The notes: generated by a model from the sequence alone, not told the origin. Positions 1-8,509 are shown, counted from the first letter of the stretch. The stretch is DNA of 33,274 nt from an uncultured beta proteobacterium (GCA_903896425.1 CAITXW010000395.1:1-33274), one strand, 5' to 3'. Numbers and translations: made by a program.

Positions 1-511
1 CACGGCGGTGGCGATCTTCATGTGCATTTACTACGTGCTGTTTGGCATGATCTCCAGCATCTCGCTGGCGGTCAACCTGCTGCTGCTGGTGGCGGTACTG
101 TCCATGCTGCAAGCGACGCTGACCCTGCCCGGCATGGCCGCCATGGCGCTGGTGCTGGGCATGGCGATTGACTCCAACGTACTGATCAATGAGCGTGTGC
201 GCGAGGAACTGCGCAGTGGCGCCTCGGCACAGGCTGCGATTCACGCTGGCTACGACCGTGCCTGGGCCACGATTCTGGACTCCAACGTGACGACGCTGAT
301 TGCGGGCCTGGCACTGCTGGCCTTTGGCTCGGGACCGGTCAAGGGCTTTGCCGTTGTGCACTGCCTGGGCATCATGACCAGCATGTTCTCCGGCGTCTTC
401 TTCTCGCGCGGCCTGGTCAACCTGTGGTATGGCCGGCAGAACAAGCTCAAGAGTCTGTCCATCGGAACTGTCTGGCGGCCCGAGACCGAGACACAGGTCA
501 AACCAGGTTAA
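1..511 (+). CDS. secD: SecD, protein translocase subunit (C-terminal part)
   Basis: Only the last ~169 residues are in the window; the reading frame is open to the left edge, so the listed GTG at position 8 is internal. SecD works with SecF and SecYEG in the inner membrane and uses the proton gradient to help pull secreted proteins across. The visible part is the C-terminal membrane domain: hydrophobic helices, the conserved stretch around AIDSNVLINERVREEL, then SNVTTLIAG and a final helix ending in VNLWYG. The usual family motif has DAN where this protein has DSN, a conservative change. The stop codon lies 14 bases before secF, so the two are almost certainly co-transcribed, as in most bacteria. 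Identification is by family motif and by the adjoining secF. Confidence 0.95.
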   Translation, partial: TAVAIFMCIYYVLFGMISSISLAVNLLLLVAVLSMLQATLTLPGMAAMALVLGMAIDSNVLINERVREELRSGASAQAAIHAGYDRAWATILDSNVTTLIAGLALLAFGSGPVKGFAVVHCLGIMTSMFSGVFFSRGLVNLWYGRQNKLKSLSIGTVWRPETETQVKPG

Positions 512-525
512 GAGGACGCACGATC

Positions 526-1482
526 ATGGAATTTTTCAAAATCCGCCGCGATATCCCGTTCATGCGGCATGCGTTGGTCTTTAATCTGGTGTCGCTGATC
601 ACGTTTCTGGCGGCGGTGTTTTTCCTGGTCTCGCGTGGTTTGCACCTGTCGGTCGAATTCACCGGCGGCACGCTGATGGAAGTCAGTTATTCGCAGTCGG
701 CTGACCTGGGCGCGGTGCGCGGTGCGGTCGAGAAACTGGGCTTTAACGATGTGCTGGTGCAGAACTTCGGCACCGCACGCGACGTGCTGATCCGCCTGCC
801 GGTGCAAAAAGGTGTGAGTTCAGCGCAGCAAAGCGAGCACGTGATGACGGCGCTGAAGGCGGCTGATGCGTCGGCAGTCATGCGACGCACCGAGTTTGTG
901 GGACCGCAGGTCGGCGATGAACTGGCCACCGACGGCCTGAAGGCGCTGGCCTCGGTCGTGATCGGCATCATGCTGTACCTCGCGATTCGCTTTGAGTGGA
1001 AGTTTGCGGTGGCGGCCATCATTGCCAACCTGCACGACGTCATCATCATTCTGGGCTTCTTCGCGTTCTTCCAGTGGGAGTTTTCGCTGCCGGTGCTGGC
1101 CGCCGTGCTGGCGGTGCTGGGCTATTCGGTCAATGAATCGGTCGTCATCTTTGACCGGATCCGCGAAAATTTCCGGCGCTACCGCAAGATGAACACGGTG
1201 CAGATCATCGACAGCTCGATCACCTCCACCATGAGCCGCACCATCATCACGCTCGGCTGCACGCAGTTGATGGTGCTGTCCATGCTGCTGTTCGGTGGCG
1301 CCACGCTGCACTACTTTGCGCTGGCGCTGACGATCGGCATTTTGTTTGGCATCTACTCCTCGGTCTTTGTTGCCGCCGCTATCGCCATGTGGCTTGGCAT
1401 TCAGCGCGAAGACCTGATCAAGGGCGGCGGCGCCAAGAAGGAAGGTGATCCGAATGACCCCAACGCAGGCGCCACCGTCTAG
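526..1482 (+). CDS. secF: SecF, protein translocase subunit
   Basis: 318 residues, the usual SecF size. I chose the ATG at 526 rather than the longer ORF start at 424 because the protein then begins MEFFKIRRDIPFM, like other betaproteobacterial SecF proteins, and an AGAGG lies upstream; the longer ORF would overlap secD. Helix 1 spans about residues 15-36, followed by a periplasmic domain with VEFTGGT (43-49) and GPQVGDEL (126-133). Five more helices follow (about 140-290), including GYSVNESVVIFDRIRENF (199-216), the family signature. It partners with SecD in the proton-driven step of Sec export. A charged, Gly/Lys-rich tail ends the protein. Nothing looks damaged. Confidence 0.97.
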   Translation: MEFFKIRRDIPFMRHALVFNLVSLITFLAAVFFLVSRGLHLSVEFTGGTLMEVSYSQSADLGAVRGAVEKLGFNDVLVQNFGTARDVLIRLPVQKGVSSAQQSEHVMTALKAADASAVMRRTEFVGPQVGDELATDGLKALASVVIGIMLYLAIRFEWKFAVAAIIANLHDVIIILGFFAFFQWEFSLPVLAAVLAVLGYSVNESVVIFDRIRENFRRYRKMNTVQIIDSSITSTMSRTIITLGCTQLMVLSMLLFGGATLHYFALALTIGILFGIYSSVFVAAAIAMWLGIQREDLIKGGGAKKEGDPNDPNAGATV

Positions 1483-1496
1483 GCGGTAGTTCAGGC

Positions 1497-3812
1497 ATGG
1501 CCACGGCGCCCCCCCCTGAGTTGCAGCCAGTCGTTCTCGCGAGAGAGGTACGCAGCCGCCTGGTGAGTGAGGCTACACGCGCCATGACGGCGCTGGCCGA
1601 AGCGATCGAGGTCCGGCTCTGTGAACTGCGCGATGAGGCTGCGCCCTCGCGTGAAATGACCAAACGACGCGATGCCTGGGTGCTGTACCAGAAGCAGCGC
1701 GCGACGTGGCTTGATGGCACGGTCAAGGCCTGGCAGTCGGCGCTCAATCCGGTGGTGCCCAAACGCACAGAAGAAAAGACGGAAGTGAGCTTTGAACTGC
1801 TGGGCACCGAGGTAGTGGAAGACAGCATTCTGGCCTCGCGCCTGGCCTTGGGCCTGATGGGTGGCATGGGTACCGAATTCAATGATCTGACCTTGCGCCT
1901 GCGCTCGCTGCAGGACATGCGCGAACTCGACGCCCGCGACATCATCCGCCCAGAGGTGCTGTTCCTGGCCATGATTCAAAGCTGGTCCGCCACCGGTCTG
2001 CAGCGCCAGACCTGGTTGGTGGTCAGCGAGGTGGCGCAGAAACTGCTGAACGAGCGACTGCAGACTGCTTACATGGGCTGCAATGTCTTTTTGATCAGCA
2101 AAGGTGTGTTGCCGACCATTGCACTGGAGGACCGGGTCAAGCGCTTGCCTTCCATTGAACCCCGTTTCGTATCGTCGCGTCCGGCGCCATCGGTCAGCGC
2201 CGCACCTCTGGCGGAACCAGCGCCAACCAGCGACCCCAGGCAGGCGTCGAGGCGACGCCGAGAATCAGATTACGACAGCGCTGACCAGGAAACGCGCATG
2301 ATGACCCAGGGTGTACCGATGACCCGCGCCTACAGCCAGGCAGCCGGTGTGGTCGGTCAGGTCAAGCGTTTGTTGGTGGATGCAGGGGGCACCCACTTTG
2401 ACAGCGCTGCGCCGCGCACGCCGTCACCGGGATTGGCTGCCGCTATGGCACAGCGCGGCGCGCCATCTGGCACCGGTTCGCAGGATGCGACGTTGATGGC
2501 GGATGTCGGCCCCGGCGGTGTCAACCGCGCTGCCAGTGACTTGCGGCGCCAGACCAAGGACCTCAAGCGCCAAGCCGAGACGCCCAATGAAAAAGCAGTG
2601 ATCGAGGTCGTGGCGCTGATGTTTCAGGCGATCCTGCAGGAAGACCGTATTCCTTCGACTGTGCGGCTGTGGGTGGCCCGCCTGCAGATGCCGGTATTGC
2701 GGGTGGCGCTGGCCGAACCTGATTTCTTCAGCACGCTGGATCATCCGGCGCGCTTGTTGATCGATCGCATGGGCTCCTGTGTCATGGGCTTTGATGCCAG
2801 CGGGATTGCCGGCAGCGCGCTGGAGACCGAAGTCAAGCGCGTGGTGCAAGTGATCGAACAGTACCCGGAGACCGGCAGGCGTGTTTACCAGCTCGTGTAT
2901 GAGGAGTTTCAGACCTTTCTGGCGCAATTCCTGACCGGCAAGCCTTCGACCCAGAAAGCGGTGGGTGTGGCCCAGCAGGTCGAGCAAAAAGAGACCCTGA
3001 CGATCCAGTACACGATCGAGATGCGCAACATGCTCAAGGACATGCCGGTGAGCGATGCGATCCGCCAGTTCCTGTTCAAGGTCTGGGCCGAGGTGCTGGC
3101 CGTGGCGACCGTGCGGGACGGCGCGCAGCACGCCGACACACTGGCGTTGAAAAAAGTAACGTCTGATCTGGTCTGGTGTGCCAGCGCCAAGCCCAGCCGA
3201 AGTGACCGGGCCCGTGTCATTGCCGATTTGCCCCAGCTGGTGCAGAAACTGCGCGCCGGCATGCGACTGCTCAGTGTTCCGGCTGCCGAGCAGGATGCCC
3301 ATATCAAGCTCGTCAATGAAACGCTGGCCGATGCCTTCGTCTCCAAGTCCCAGGCGATTCCAGCTGAGCAGATCGCGGCGCTGGCCGAGCGCCTGGTGAA
3401 CCTGGAGGACTTTGTTGATGAAGACAGCACCGAGGACCTGCCACTGGACGCCCAGAGCATCGAAATGATGTTGGGCATCGACGCCTCGAACATCGAGGTC
3501 GTGACCAATGGTGGCTCCAGCCCGAACGCCGCCATGAAGGCGTGGGCGCTGGAACTGCAGATCGGCTCCTGGTTTACGCTGGACCACAATGCGCGCGTGG
3601 TACAGGTGCAATTTGTTTGGCGCAGCGCACGCAAGCACTTGAGCCTGTTTGCCTGCACCGATGGCCGCAGCTACCTGATTCAGGGTGGCCGACTGGCGGC
3701 TTACCTGCAGGCCGGCCTCTTGATTCCCGAAGAGCAGGAAGCGCTCACCGTGCGCGCCACCCGTGATGCCCTGGGCAAGCTCGCCGCCAATCCGGAGCGG
3801 CTGCTGAGCTGA
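1497..3812 (+). CDS. DUF1631 family protein
   Basis: 771-residue protein of the DUF1631 family, found mainly in beta- and gammaproteobacteria; its function is not established. It has no signal peptide or membrane helix, so it is probably cytoplasmic. The N-terminal ~200 residues are helical. A low-complexity linker rich in Pro, Ala, Ser and Arg (about 220-275) follows, then a long helical middle. A compact C-terminal domain (about 680-750, with GSWFTL...VQFVWRSARKHLSLF...DGRSYL) reads like a PilZ-type beta barrel; PilZ domains often bind cyclic di-GMP, but I do not see a clear RxxxR motif. It starts 14 bases after secF with only a weak ribosome site, so it may be the last gene of the secDF transcript. 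It ends convergently with the response regulator. The family call rests on overall pattern recognition. Confidence 0.8.
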   Translation: MATAPPPELQPVVLAREVRSRLVSEATRAMTALAEAIEVRLCELRDEAAPSREMTKRRDAWVLYQKQRATWLDGTVKAWQSALNPVVPKRTEEKTEVSFELLGTEVVEDSILASRLALGLMGGMGTEFNDLTLRLRSLQDMRELDARDIIRPEVLFLAMIQSWSATGLQRQTWLVVSEVAQKLLNERLQTAYMGCNVFLISKGVLPTIALEDRVKRLPSIEPRFVSSRPAPSVSAAPLAEPAPTSDPRQASRRRRESDYDSADQETRMMTQGVPMTRAYSQAAGVVGQVKRLLVDAGGTHFDSAAPRTPSPGLAAAMAQRGAPSGTGSQDATLMADVGPGGVNRAASDLRRQTKDLKRQAETPNEKAVIEVVALMFQAILQEDRIPSTVRLWVARLQMPVLRVALAEPDFFSTLDHPARLLIDRMGSCVMGFDASGIAGSALETEVKRVVQVIEQYPETGRRVYQLVYEEFQTFLAQFLTGKPSTQKAVGVAQQVEQKETLTIQYTIEMRNMLKDMPVSDAIRQFLFKVWAEVLAVATVRDGAQHADTLALKKVTSDLVWCASAKPSRSDRARVIADLPQLVQKLRAGMRLLSVPAAEQDAHIKLVNETLADAFVSKSQAIPAEQIAALAERLVNLEDFVDEDSTEDLPLDAQSIEMMLGIDASNIEVVTNGGSSPNAAMKAWALELQIGSWFTLDHNARVVQVQFVWRSARKHLSLFACTDGRSYLIQGGRLAAYLQAGLLIPEEQEALTVRATRDALGKLAANPERLLS

Positions 3813-3831
3813 AGCTTGCCAAGGCCTGTGA

Positions 3832-4494
3832 TCAATGGCCTTCGTCGCTTGTCTTCATCGCAAAGCGCAACAATGCCGCACTGCTGTCCAAACCAAAGCG
3901 CTGGCGGATGTTGGCGCGGTGCGCGTCGACCGTGCGTGGGTCGATTCCTAGCTTGCGCGCAATTTCCTTGCTCGTTAGCCCCTGTGCGATGAGGGACAAG
4001 ACTTCGGTTTCGCGGCCGGTCAGTGCCGGCTGTTGGCGGCGGCGTTCCAGCGCGCGGCCAAGCGTCGCGGGGTAATGTGTCGAGCCGTCCATCACCGCCT
4101 CAATGGCTTTGAACACTTCGCCTTCTTGCGCTTCCTTGACGACAAAGCCAGCGGCGCCGGCGTCAAAGGCCTGCAGCATGTGTTCTTCCTGCGTCAGGGC
4201 GGTGAACACGACAAAGCGCAGCGCTGGCTGACGCTGGCGCAGTTGGGCTATCAGTTCGATCCCGCTGGTGGGTTTCATCTGCAGGTCCGTCAGCACCACG
4301 TCGGGATGGGTCAGATGCGCCAGCGCCAGCGCTTCTTGCGCGTTCGATGCGTCAGCCACGACCTGGAATCGGGGGCCATAAGCCGTCAGCAGGCTGATGA
4401 GGCTGTGCCGCACGATCGGATGATCATCGACGATCAGCAAGCGAATTGGCGCGCGCTCATCACAGCGCGCTGCGTATGCGGGCGTAGAAATCAT
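3832..4494 (-). CDS. NarL/FixJ-type response regulator
   Basis: 220 residues. A receiver domain (about 17-132) has the acidic pair D23/D24, phospho-acceptor D70 in VVLTDLQM, a switch Thr at 98 (VVFTA) and the conserved Lys 120 (FVVK). A LuxR-type helix-turn-helix (about 158-213) contains LTGRETEVLSLIAQGLTSKEIA. This is a standard DNA-binding output regulator. Its ATG overlaps the stop of the upstream kinase gene by four bases (ATGA), so the two are translationally coupled and are surely cognate partners. Target genes cannot be read directly; the divergent cstA-ybdD operon is the obvious candidate. Confidence 0.93.
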   Translation of the reverse strand: MISTPAYAARCDERAPIRLLIVDDHPIVRHSLISLLTAYGPRFQVVADASNAQEALALAHLTHPDVVLTDLQMKPTSGIELIAQLRQRQPALRFVVFTALTQEEHMLQAFDAGAAGFVVKEAQEGEVFKAIEAVMDGSTHYPATLGRALERRRQQPALTGRETEVLSLIAQGLTSKEIARKLGIDPRTVDAHRANIRQRFGLDSSAALLRFAMKTSDEGH

Positions 4495-5846
4495 GATTTG
4501 AGCGCCGCTGGCGGCAGCGCTGCGTTCAGAACGGTTGCGCCTGGCGCTGATTGAAGTTCGAACTGACCGCCCAGCGTTTCGATCCGTTCGCGCATATTGG
4601 TTAGACCCAAGCCTTCGCGCGCCTGGCGCAGTTTTTCGGTAACGTCGAAACCCTGGCCGTCATCGCGCAACTGCAGCTCCAGACCGGCATTGCTGTAACG
4701 CAGGCCAATCCAGACATTTTTCGCATCGGCGTGTTTGGCCACATTGCTCAGGGCTTCCTGCGTGACGCGAAACATCGCAGTCGCTGCTGCCTCCTGAATC
4801 GGGGGTATCGGTTCAACGGCGGTATGGATGGCAATGGCGGTTCGTTCGCCAAACTCGCGCGCCATTTGTTCGATCGCGCTGCTCAGTCCCAAATCGTCCA
4901 GCACGGTCGGGCGCAAGTCGTGCGAGATGCGGCGTACATCGCGCATCACGCCGCGCATTTGATCCAGACCCTTGCGCAGCGTGGCGCGAACGTCGCCGCT
5001 ACCGTTTTCGACATTCACCAGCGCCGTTTCAAGAACGAATTTGACAGACGAAAGCCACTGACTGACGCCGTCATGCAATTCACGGGCGACGCGTGAACGT
5101 TCCGTTTCCTGCGATAGCACGACCTTTTGCGCCATCGCCCGCAGCTTGCCGTCGGCAGCGCGTATTTCGTACAGGTTGAGCGCAAGCCCCCCGGCAGCGA
5201 CCATCAGCAATGCCGCTGATGCGACGATCAGGATCAAGTCCAGCGTCTTGGTTACCGTGGCCGCCGTTGAATTGGTGATCACTGTTTGCGTTTCCTGCAA
5301 GTGATCAAGGTACAGGCCAGTGCCGATCATCCAACCCCATTGCGGTATCAGTTCAACGTAACCGAGCTTGCGTTCCTCGCGTCCGGTGGAAGGCCGGTGC
5401 CACATGAAGTCCACGAAGCCACCGCCCGTGCGCGCCTGTTGGATCAGTTGTTGAATAACGGGTCGGCCGCCACCGTCGCGCAATTCCCATTGACTGTGCC
5501 CCTCAAGATGGGCAAGGCGCGGATGCATCAGACTTTTGCCATTGAGGTCGTAGACATAAAAGTAGTGGTCTTCGCCAAAATCCATGCGTCGCAGCAACTC
5601 GAGCGCTTCGCGTTGCAGGCCCGGGTCGTTACCGGCGTTCTTGTACATCCGTGAAATGGCACTGCGCCCGACCTGGACAAAGTGCTTGAGTTCATCCTGG
5701 CGCGCCTGCAGCAGAATGGCCTGCACGGACGCAATCTGCGCCAGGGCTAGCTGGTTGGTTTGCTGTCGCACGATCCAGACCACGGCGGCGATCGCCAGCA
5801 CCAACGGTACTGCCGCCAATAGCATCACTACCGACCGTAATCGCAT
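4491..5846 (-). CDS. Cache-domain sensor histidine kinase, NarX/DegS type
   Basis: 451 residues. Helix 1 (about 6-26) is followed by an extracytoplasmic single-Cache-like domain (about 35-185) with the typical HYFYVYDLNGKSLMHP and GWMIGTGLYLDHL segments, then helix 2 (about 202-224). The cytoplasmic part has a HISKA_3 dimerisation domain with phospho-acceptor H258 in RVARELHDG. The ATPase domain has an N-box (QEALSNVAKHA), a G1 box (DDGQGF) and a G2 box (GLGLTNMRERI). Single-Cache domains in other sensors bind small carboxylates such as pyruvate, lactate or acetate; which ligand applies here is inference. A good AGAAGGGAG ribosome site precedes the ATG. The gene is transcribed divergently from cstA, a transporter family that other bacteria put under pyruvate-responsive kinases of a different type. 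Confidence 0.92.
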   Translation of the reverse strand: MRLRSVVMLLAAVPLVLAIAAVVWIVRQQTNQLALAQIASVQAILLQARQDELKHFVQVGRSAISRMYKNAGNDPGLQREALELLRRMDFGEDHYFYVYDLNGKSLMHPRLAHLEGHSQWELRDGGGRPVIQQLIQQARTGGGFVDFMWHRPSTGREERKLGYVELIPQWGWMIGTGLYLDHLQETQTVITNSTAATVTKTLDLILIVASAALLMVAAGGLALNLYEIRAADGKLRAMAQKVVLSQETERSRVARELHDGVSQWLSSVKFVLETALVNVENGSGDVRATLRKGLDQMRGVMRDVRRISHDLRPTVLDDLGLSSAIEQMAREFGERTAIAIHTAVEPIPPIQEAAATAMFRVTQEALSNVAKHADAKNVWIGLRYSNAGLELQLRDDGQGFDVTEKLRQAREGLGLTNMRERIETLGGQFELQSAPGATVLNAALPPAALKS

Positions 5847-5903
5847 GCGGACTCCCTTCTGCCCTTTTGGCAGCGATTGTAGTGAGCCGGCAAATTTGAA
5901 CGC

Positions 5904-5918
5904 CCCGAAAAGTTCGGG
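5904..5918. repeat. Inverted repeat CCCGAA-AAG-TTCGGG, possible operator
   Basis: Perfect 6-base arms around a 3-base centre, 58 bases upstream of the kinase start and 242 bases upstream of cstA. No T-run follows on either strand, so it is not an obvious terminator. A dimeric helix-turn-helix regulator such as the adjacent NarL-type protein could bind a dyad of this size; that link is inference only. Confidence 0.4.
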
Positions 5919-6017
5919 AAATGTGCGGGTAAACCATTACGTATTCACACAGGAGCGGACTCTGTAAAGACACAGATGCAGCCTCAAGGGATGCCTTTCA
6001 TACTCCATTGGTTCAAG

Positions 6018-6115
6018 GTCCAAGCGCAGTGCAGCCGGATAAGGCTGGCGTAAAGGACCACGAAGTTGGGCCAACGCGCGACGTGTCGCAGGCAGGTTTT
6101 CCTGTCCGCTTGGAC
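6018..6115. repeat. Distant inverted repeat in the cstA leader
   Basis: GTCCAAGCG at 6018-6026 is the exact reverse complement of CGCTTGGAC at 6107-6115. The arms are 80 bases apart and the second arm ends 44 bases before the cstA ATG. In RNA this could close a long stem enclosing smaller hairpins (for example the GCGAC/GTCGC dyad). Nine-base matches at this distance can occur by chance in GC-rich DNA, so a structured leader is only a possibility. Confidence 0.3.
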
Positions 6116-6159
6116 GCTGCGCGGTGTGCTCTGTCAGCCCTTATCAATCAGAGGAGATC

Positions 6160-8256
6160 ATGAATACCCTGCAACAAAAAAATGGCTTTGGTCGTCACAT
6201 TCTTTGGATGCTGATCGCCCTGATCGGAGCCGGCGCGCTGGCGAACATCGCACTGCATCGTGGCGAAACCGTCAATGCGCTGTGGATCGTTGTTGCGGCC
6301 ATCGCGGTATACGTTATCGCTTTCCGTTACTACAGTCTGTTCATCGCCAACCGCGTCTTGTCCCTTGATCCGGAACGAAAGACTCCGGCAGTACGCCACA
6401 ACGATGGTCTGGACTACGTGCCGACCAACAAGTACGTTCTGTTCGGCCATCACTTCGCCGCCATTGCAGGTGCCGGCCCGCTCGTCGGTCCGGTGCTGGC
6501 CGCGCAGATGGGTTACCTGCCGGGCATGTTGTGGATTCTGGCGGGCGTGGTGTTTGCCGGTGCGGTGCAGGACTTCATGGTCCTGTTCATATCGACGCGG
6601 CGTGATGGCCGCTCGCTGGGTGACCTGATCAAGACCGAGCTTGGTGCGGTGCCCGGCGTGATTGCGTTGTTTGGCACCTTCATGATCATGGTCATCATCC
6701 TGGCGGTGCTGGCGCTGATCGTGGTCAAGGCGCTGGCTGACAGCCCCTGGGGTACCTTCACGGTGGCAGCGACGATTCCGCTGGCGATGTTCATGGGCAT
6801 CTACACCCGCTACATCCGTCCAGGTCGAATCGGAGAAGTTTCCATCATTGGCGTCGTGCTACTCATTGCGTCAATCGTTGTCGGTGGTCAGGTGGCGCAA
6901 AGTGCCACCCTGGCGCCGCTGTTCACATTCGACGGCAAACAACTGACATGGATACTGATTGGCTATGGCTTTATCGCCTCGGTGCTGCCGGTGTGGCTGC
7001 TGCTGGCGCCGCGCGATTATTTGTCGACCTTCCTGAAGATCGGCGCCATCGTGGCGCTGGCCGTTGGTATTGCAATGGTTGCGCCTGATCTCAAAATGCC
7101 CTCAACAACACGCTTTCTCGATGGCAGCGGGCCGGTCTGGTCAGGCAGCCTGTTTCCATTCCTGTTTATCACCATTGCCTGCGGGGCGGTCTCTGGTTTC
7201 CATTCCCTGATTTCTTCCGGCACAACACCCAAACTGATCGAGAACGAAGCCCATGCGCGCTTCATTGGCTATGGCGCCATGCTGATGGAATCCTTTGTTG
7301 CCATCATGGCGCTGGTTGCTGCGTCGATCATCGAGCCCGGCGTTTATTTCGCCATGAACAGCCCGGCCGCCCTGATCGGCACTACCGCCGAGAGTGCCGC
7401 CCAGGTGATTTCACAATGGGGCTTTGTTGTGACGCCCGACATGCTTACCGAAACGGCGCGCGACGTGGGAGAAAAAACCATTATTTCGCGCGCCGGCGGT
7501 GCGCCAACACTGGCCGTTGGCATGGCTCAGATCTTCTCGCAGATGCTCGGCGGCAAGGCCATGATGGGCTTCTGGTATCACTTTGCGATCCTGTTCGAGG
7601 CACTCTTCATTCTGACCGCCGTTGACGCCGGAACGCGCGCCGGGCGCTTCATGTTGCAAGATCTGCTTGGCACGTTTGTACCCTCGCTCAAGCGCACCGA
7701 ATCCTGGCTCAGCAACGGGCTGGCGACAACGCTTTGCGTCGCGGCGTGGGGTTACTTTCTGTACCAGGGTGTGGTGGATCCGCTCGGTGGCATCAACACC
7801 CTATGGCCACTTTTTGGCATCTCCAACCAGATGCTCGCCGGCGTTGCCCTGATTTTGGTTACCGTGGTCTTGTTCAAGATGAAACGTGAACGTTTTGCAT
7901 GGGTGTCCTTGCTGCCCACCGCCTGGTTGCTCGCTTGCACCATGACCGCAGGCTGGCAGAAAGTATTTGATGCCAGCCCGAAGATCGGCTTCCTGGCGCA
8001 CGCGGCCAAGTACAAGAGTGCAATGGACCGTGGTGAATTGCTGGCGCCCGCCAAGGTGATGGGTCAAATGCAGCAGATTGTCTTCAACGACTACGTCGAT
8101 GCGACTCTGTGTGCTTTCTTCATGGCGGTTGTGGTGAGTATCTTGGTCTACGGCATCCGTGCCTGCGTGGTGGCCCGGCGCTCGAAACTGCCGACAGCGG
8201 TTGAGGCCGAAACAGAGGCCTGGACCACTGGGCGAGAACAGCTTACTGGCGCATAA
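6160..8256 (+). CDS. cstA: CstA family carbon-starvation transporter
   Basis: 698 residues, close to the ~700 of E. coli CstA. I chose the ATG at 6160 (MNTLQQKNGFGRH) because AGAGGAG lies just upstream; the ORF start at 6124 has no such site. The protein is hydrophobic throughout, with well over a dozen membrane helices. Conserved CstA segments include DYVPTNKYVLFGHHFAAIAGAGPLVGP near the N-terminus, GAVSGFHSLISSGTTPK in the middle and LFGISNQMLAGVAL near the C-terminus. CstA-family members take up peptides and, in several cases, pyruvate when carbon runs short. The small ybdD gene follows 12 bases later, as in E. coli. The divergent Cache-kinase pair is its likely regulator. Substrate (peptide or pyruvate) cannot be told from sequence alone. 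Confidence 0.95.
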   Translation: MNTLQQKNGFGRHILWMLIALIGAGALANIALHRGETVNALWIVVAAIAVYVIAFRYYSLFIANRVLSLDPERKTPAVRHNDGLDYVPTNKYVLFGHHFAAIAGAGPLVGPVLAAQMGYLPGMLWILAGVVFAGAVQDFMVLFISTRRDGRSLGDLIKTELGAVPGVIALFGTFMIMVIILAVLALIVVKALADSPWGTFTVAATIPLAMFMGIYTRYIRPGRIGEVSIIGVVLLIASIVVGGQVAQSATLAPLFTFDGKQLTWILIGYGFIASVLPVWLLLAPRDYLSTFLKIGAIVALAVGIAMVAPDLKMPSTTRFLDGSGPVWSGSLFPFLFITIACGAVSGFHSLISSGTTPKLIENEAHARFIGYGAMLMESFVAIMALVAASIIEPGVYFAMNSPAALIGTTAESAAQVISQWGFVVTPDMLTETARDVGEKTIISRAGGAPTLAVGMAQIFSQMLGGKAMMGFWYHFAILFEALFILTAVDAGTRAGRFMLQDLLGTFVPSLKRTESWLSNGLATTLCVAAWGYFLYQGVVDPLGGINTLWPLFGISNQMLAGVALILVTVVLFKMKRERFAWVSLLPTAWLLACTMTAGWQKVFDASPKIGFLAHAAKYKSAMDRGELLAPAKVMGQMQQIVFNDYVDATLCAFFMAVVVSILVYGIRACVVARRSKLPTAVEAETEAWTTGREQLTGA

Positions 8257-8268
8257 GGCTGCGACACC

Positions 8269-8469
8269 ATGCTTCACGACCTGTCAAAGATTGGCAAGTA
8301 CCTTGGGCAGACCGCCCACCTGATGGTCGGTCTGCCCAATTACGATACCTATGCGACTCACCTTCGCAATCAACATCCGGATCGTCCAGTGATGAGTTAC
8401 GAAGAGTTTTTTCGCGAGCGCCAGCAAGCGCGCTACGGCGGCAAAGGCCGTATTGGTCGTTGCTGCTGA
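8269..8469 (+). CDS. ybdD: YbdD/YjiX family small protein (DUF466)
   Basis: 66 residues, matching the family in length and sequence: GKYLGQTAHLMVGLPNYDTY near the start, HPDRPVMSYEEFFRERQQARYGGKG in the second half, and a terminal RCC. E. coli has ybdD after cstA and yjiX after yjiY/btsT, in the same arrangement. The protein has no signal or membrane helix. It is thought to assist the neighbouring CstA-type transporter, but the mechanism is not settled. The paired C-terminal cysteines are conserved in the E. coli proteins and could be functional (inference). Confidence 0.95.
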   Translation: MLHDLSKIGKYLGQTAHLMVGLPNYDTYATHLRNQHPDRPVMSYEEFFRERQQARYGGKGRIGRCC

Positions 8470-8482
8470 GATGATCCGCAAC

Positions 8483-8509
8483 CCACGCTTCGCGTGGCAT
8501 GGGATTTTT
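8483..8509. terminator. Possible terminator between ybdD and dprA
   Basis: A tight hairpin (CCACGC-TTC-GCGTGG) at 8483-8497 lies between the convergent ends of ybdD and dprA, followed after seven bases by five T residues on the plus strand. The gap between stem and T-run is longer than ideal, so termination efficiency is uncertain. Confidence 0.35.

Larger units (their letters stand above)
5847..6159. promoter_or_regulatory. Divergent regulatory region between sensor kinase and cstA
   Basis: This 313-base gap between divergent start codons holds no convincing ORF. It contains a 15-base inverted repeat close to the kinase gene, a 9-base inverted repeat with distant arms nearer cstA, and a small palindrome with arms GCGAC/GTCGC at 6078-6089. 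A possible -10 (TACAAT on the minus strand, about 5877-5882) lies before the kinase gene, but no matching -35 at proper spacing is visible. The size and the number of dyads suggest regulated, divergent promoters. A sigma-54 site was looked for and not found. Confidence 0.5.

Noticed and set aside
3821-3842. AAGGCC...GGCCTT dyad between the convergent DUF1631 and response-regulator genes as a terminator
   Set aside because: Six-base stem, ten-base loop, no T-run, and it overlaps the coding end of the response regulator.
5866-5881. Possible sigma-54 promoter (TGGCAGCGATTGTA) before cstA
   Set aside because: The -12 GC element is absent at the needed spacing.
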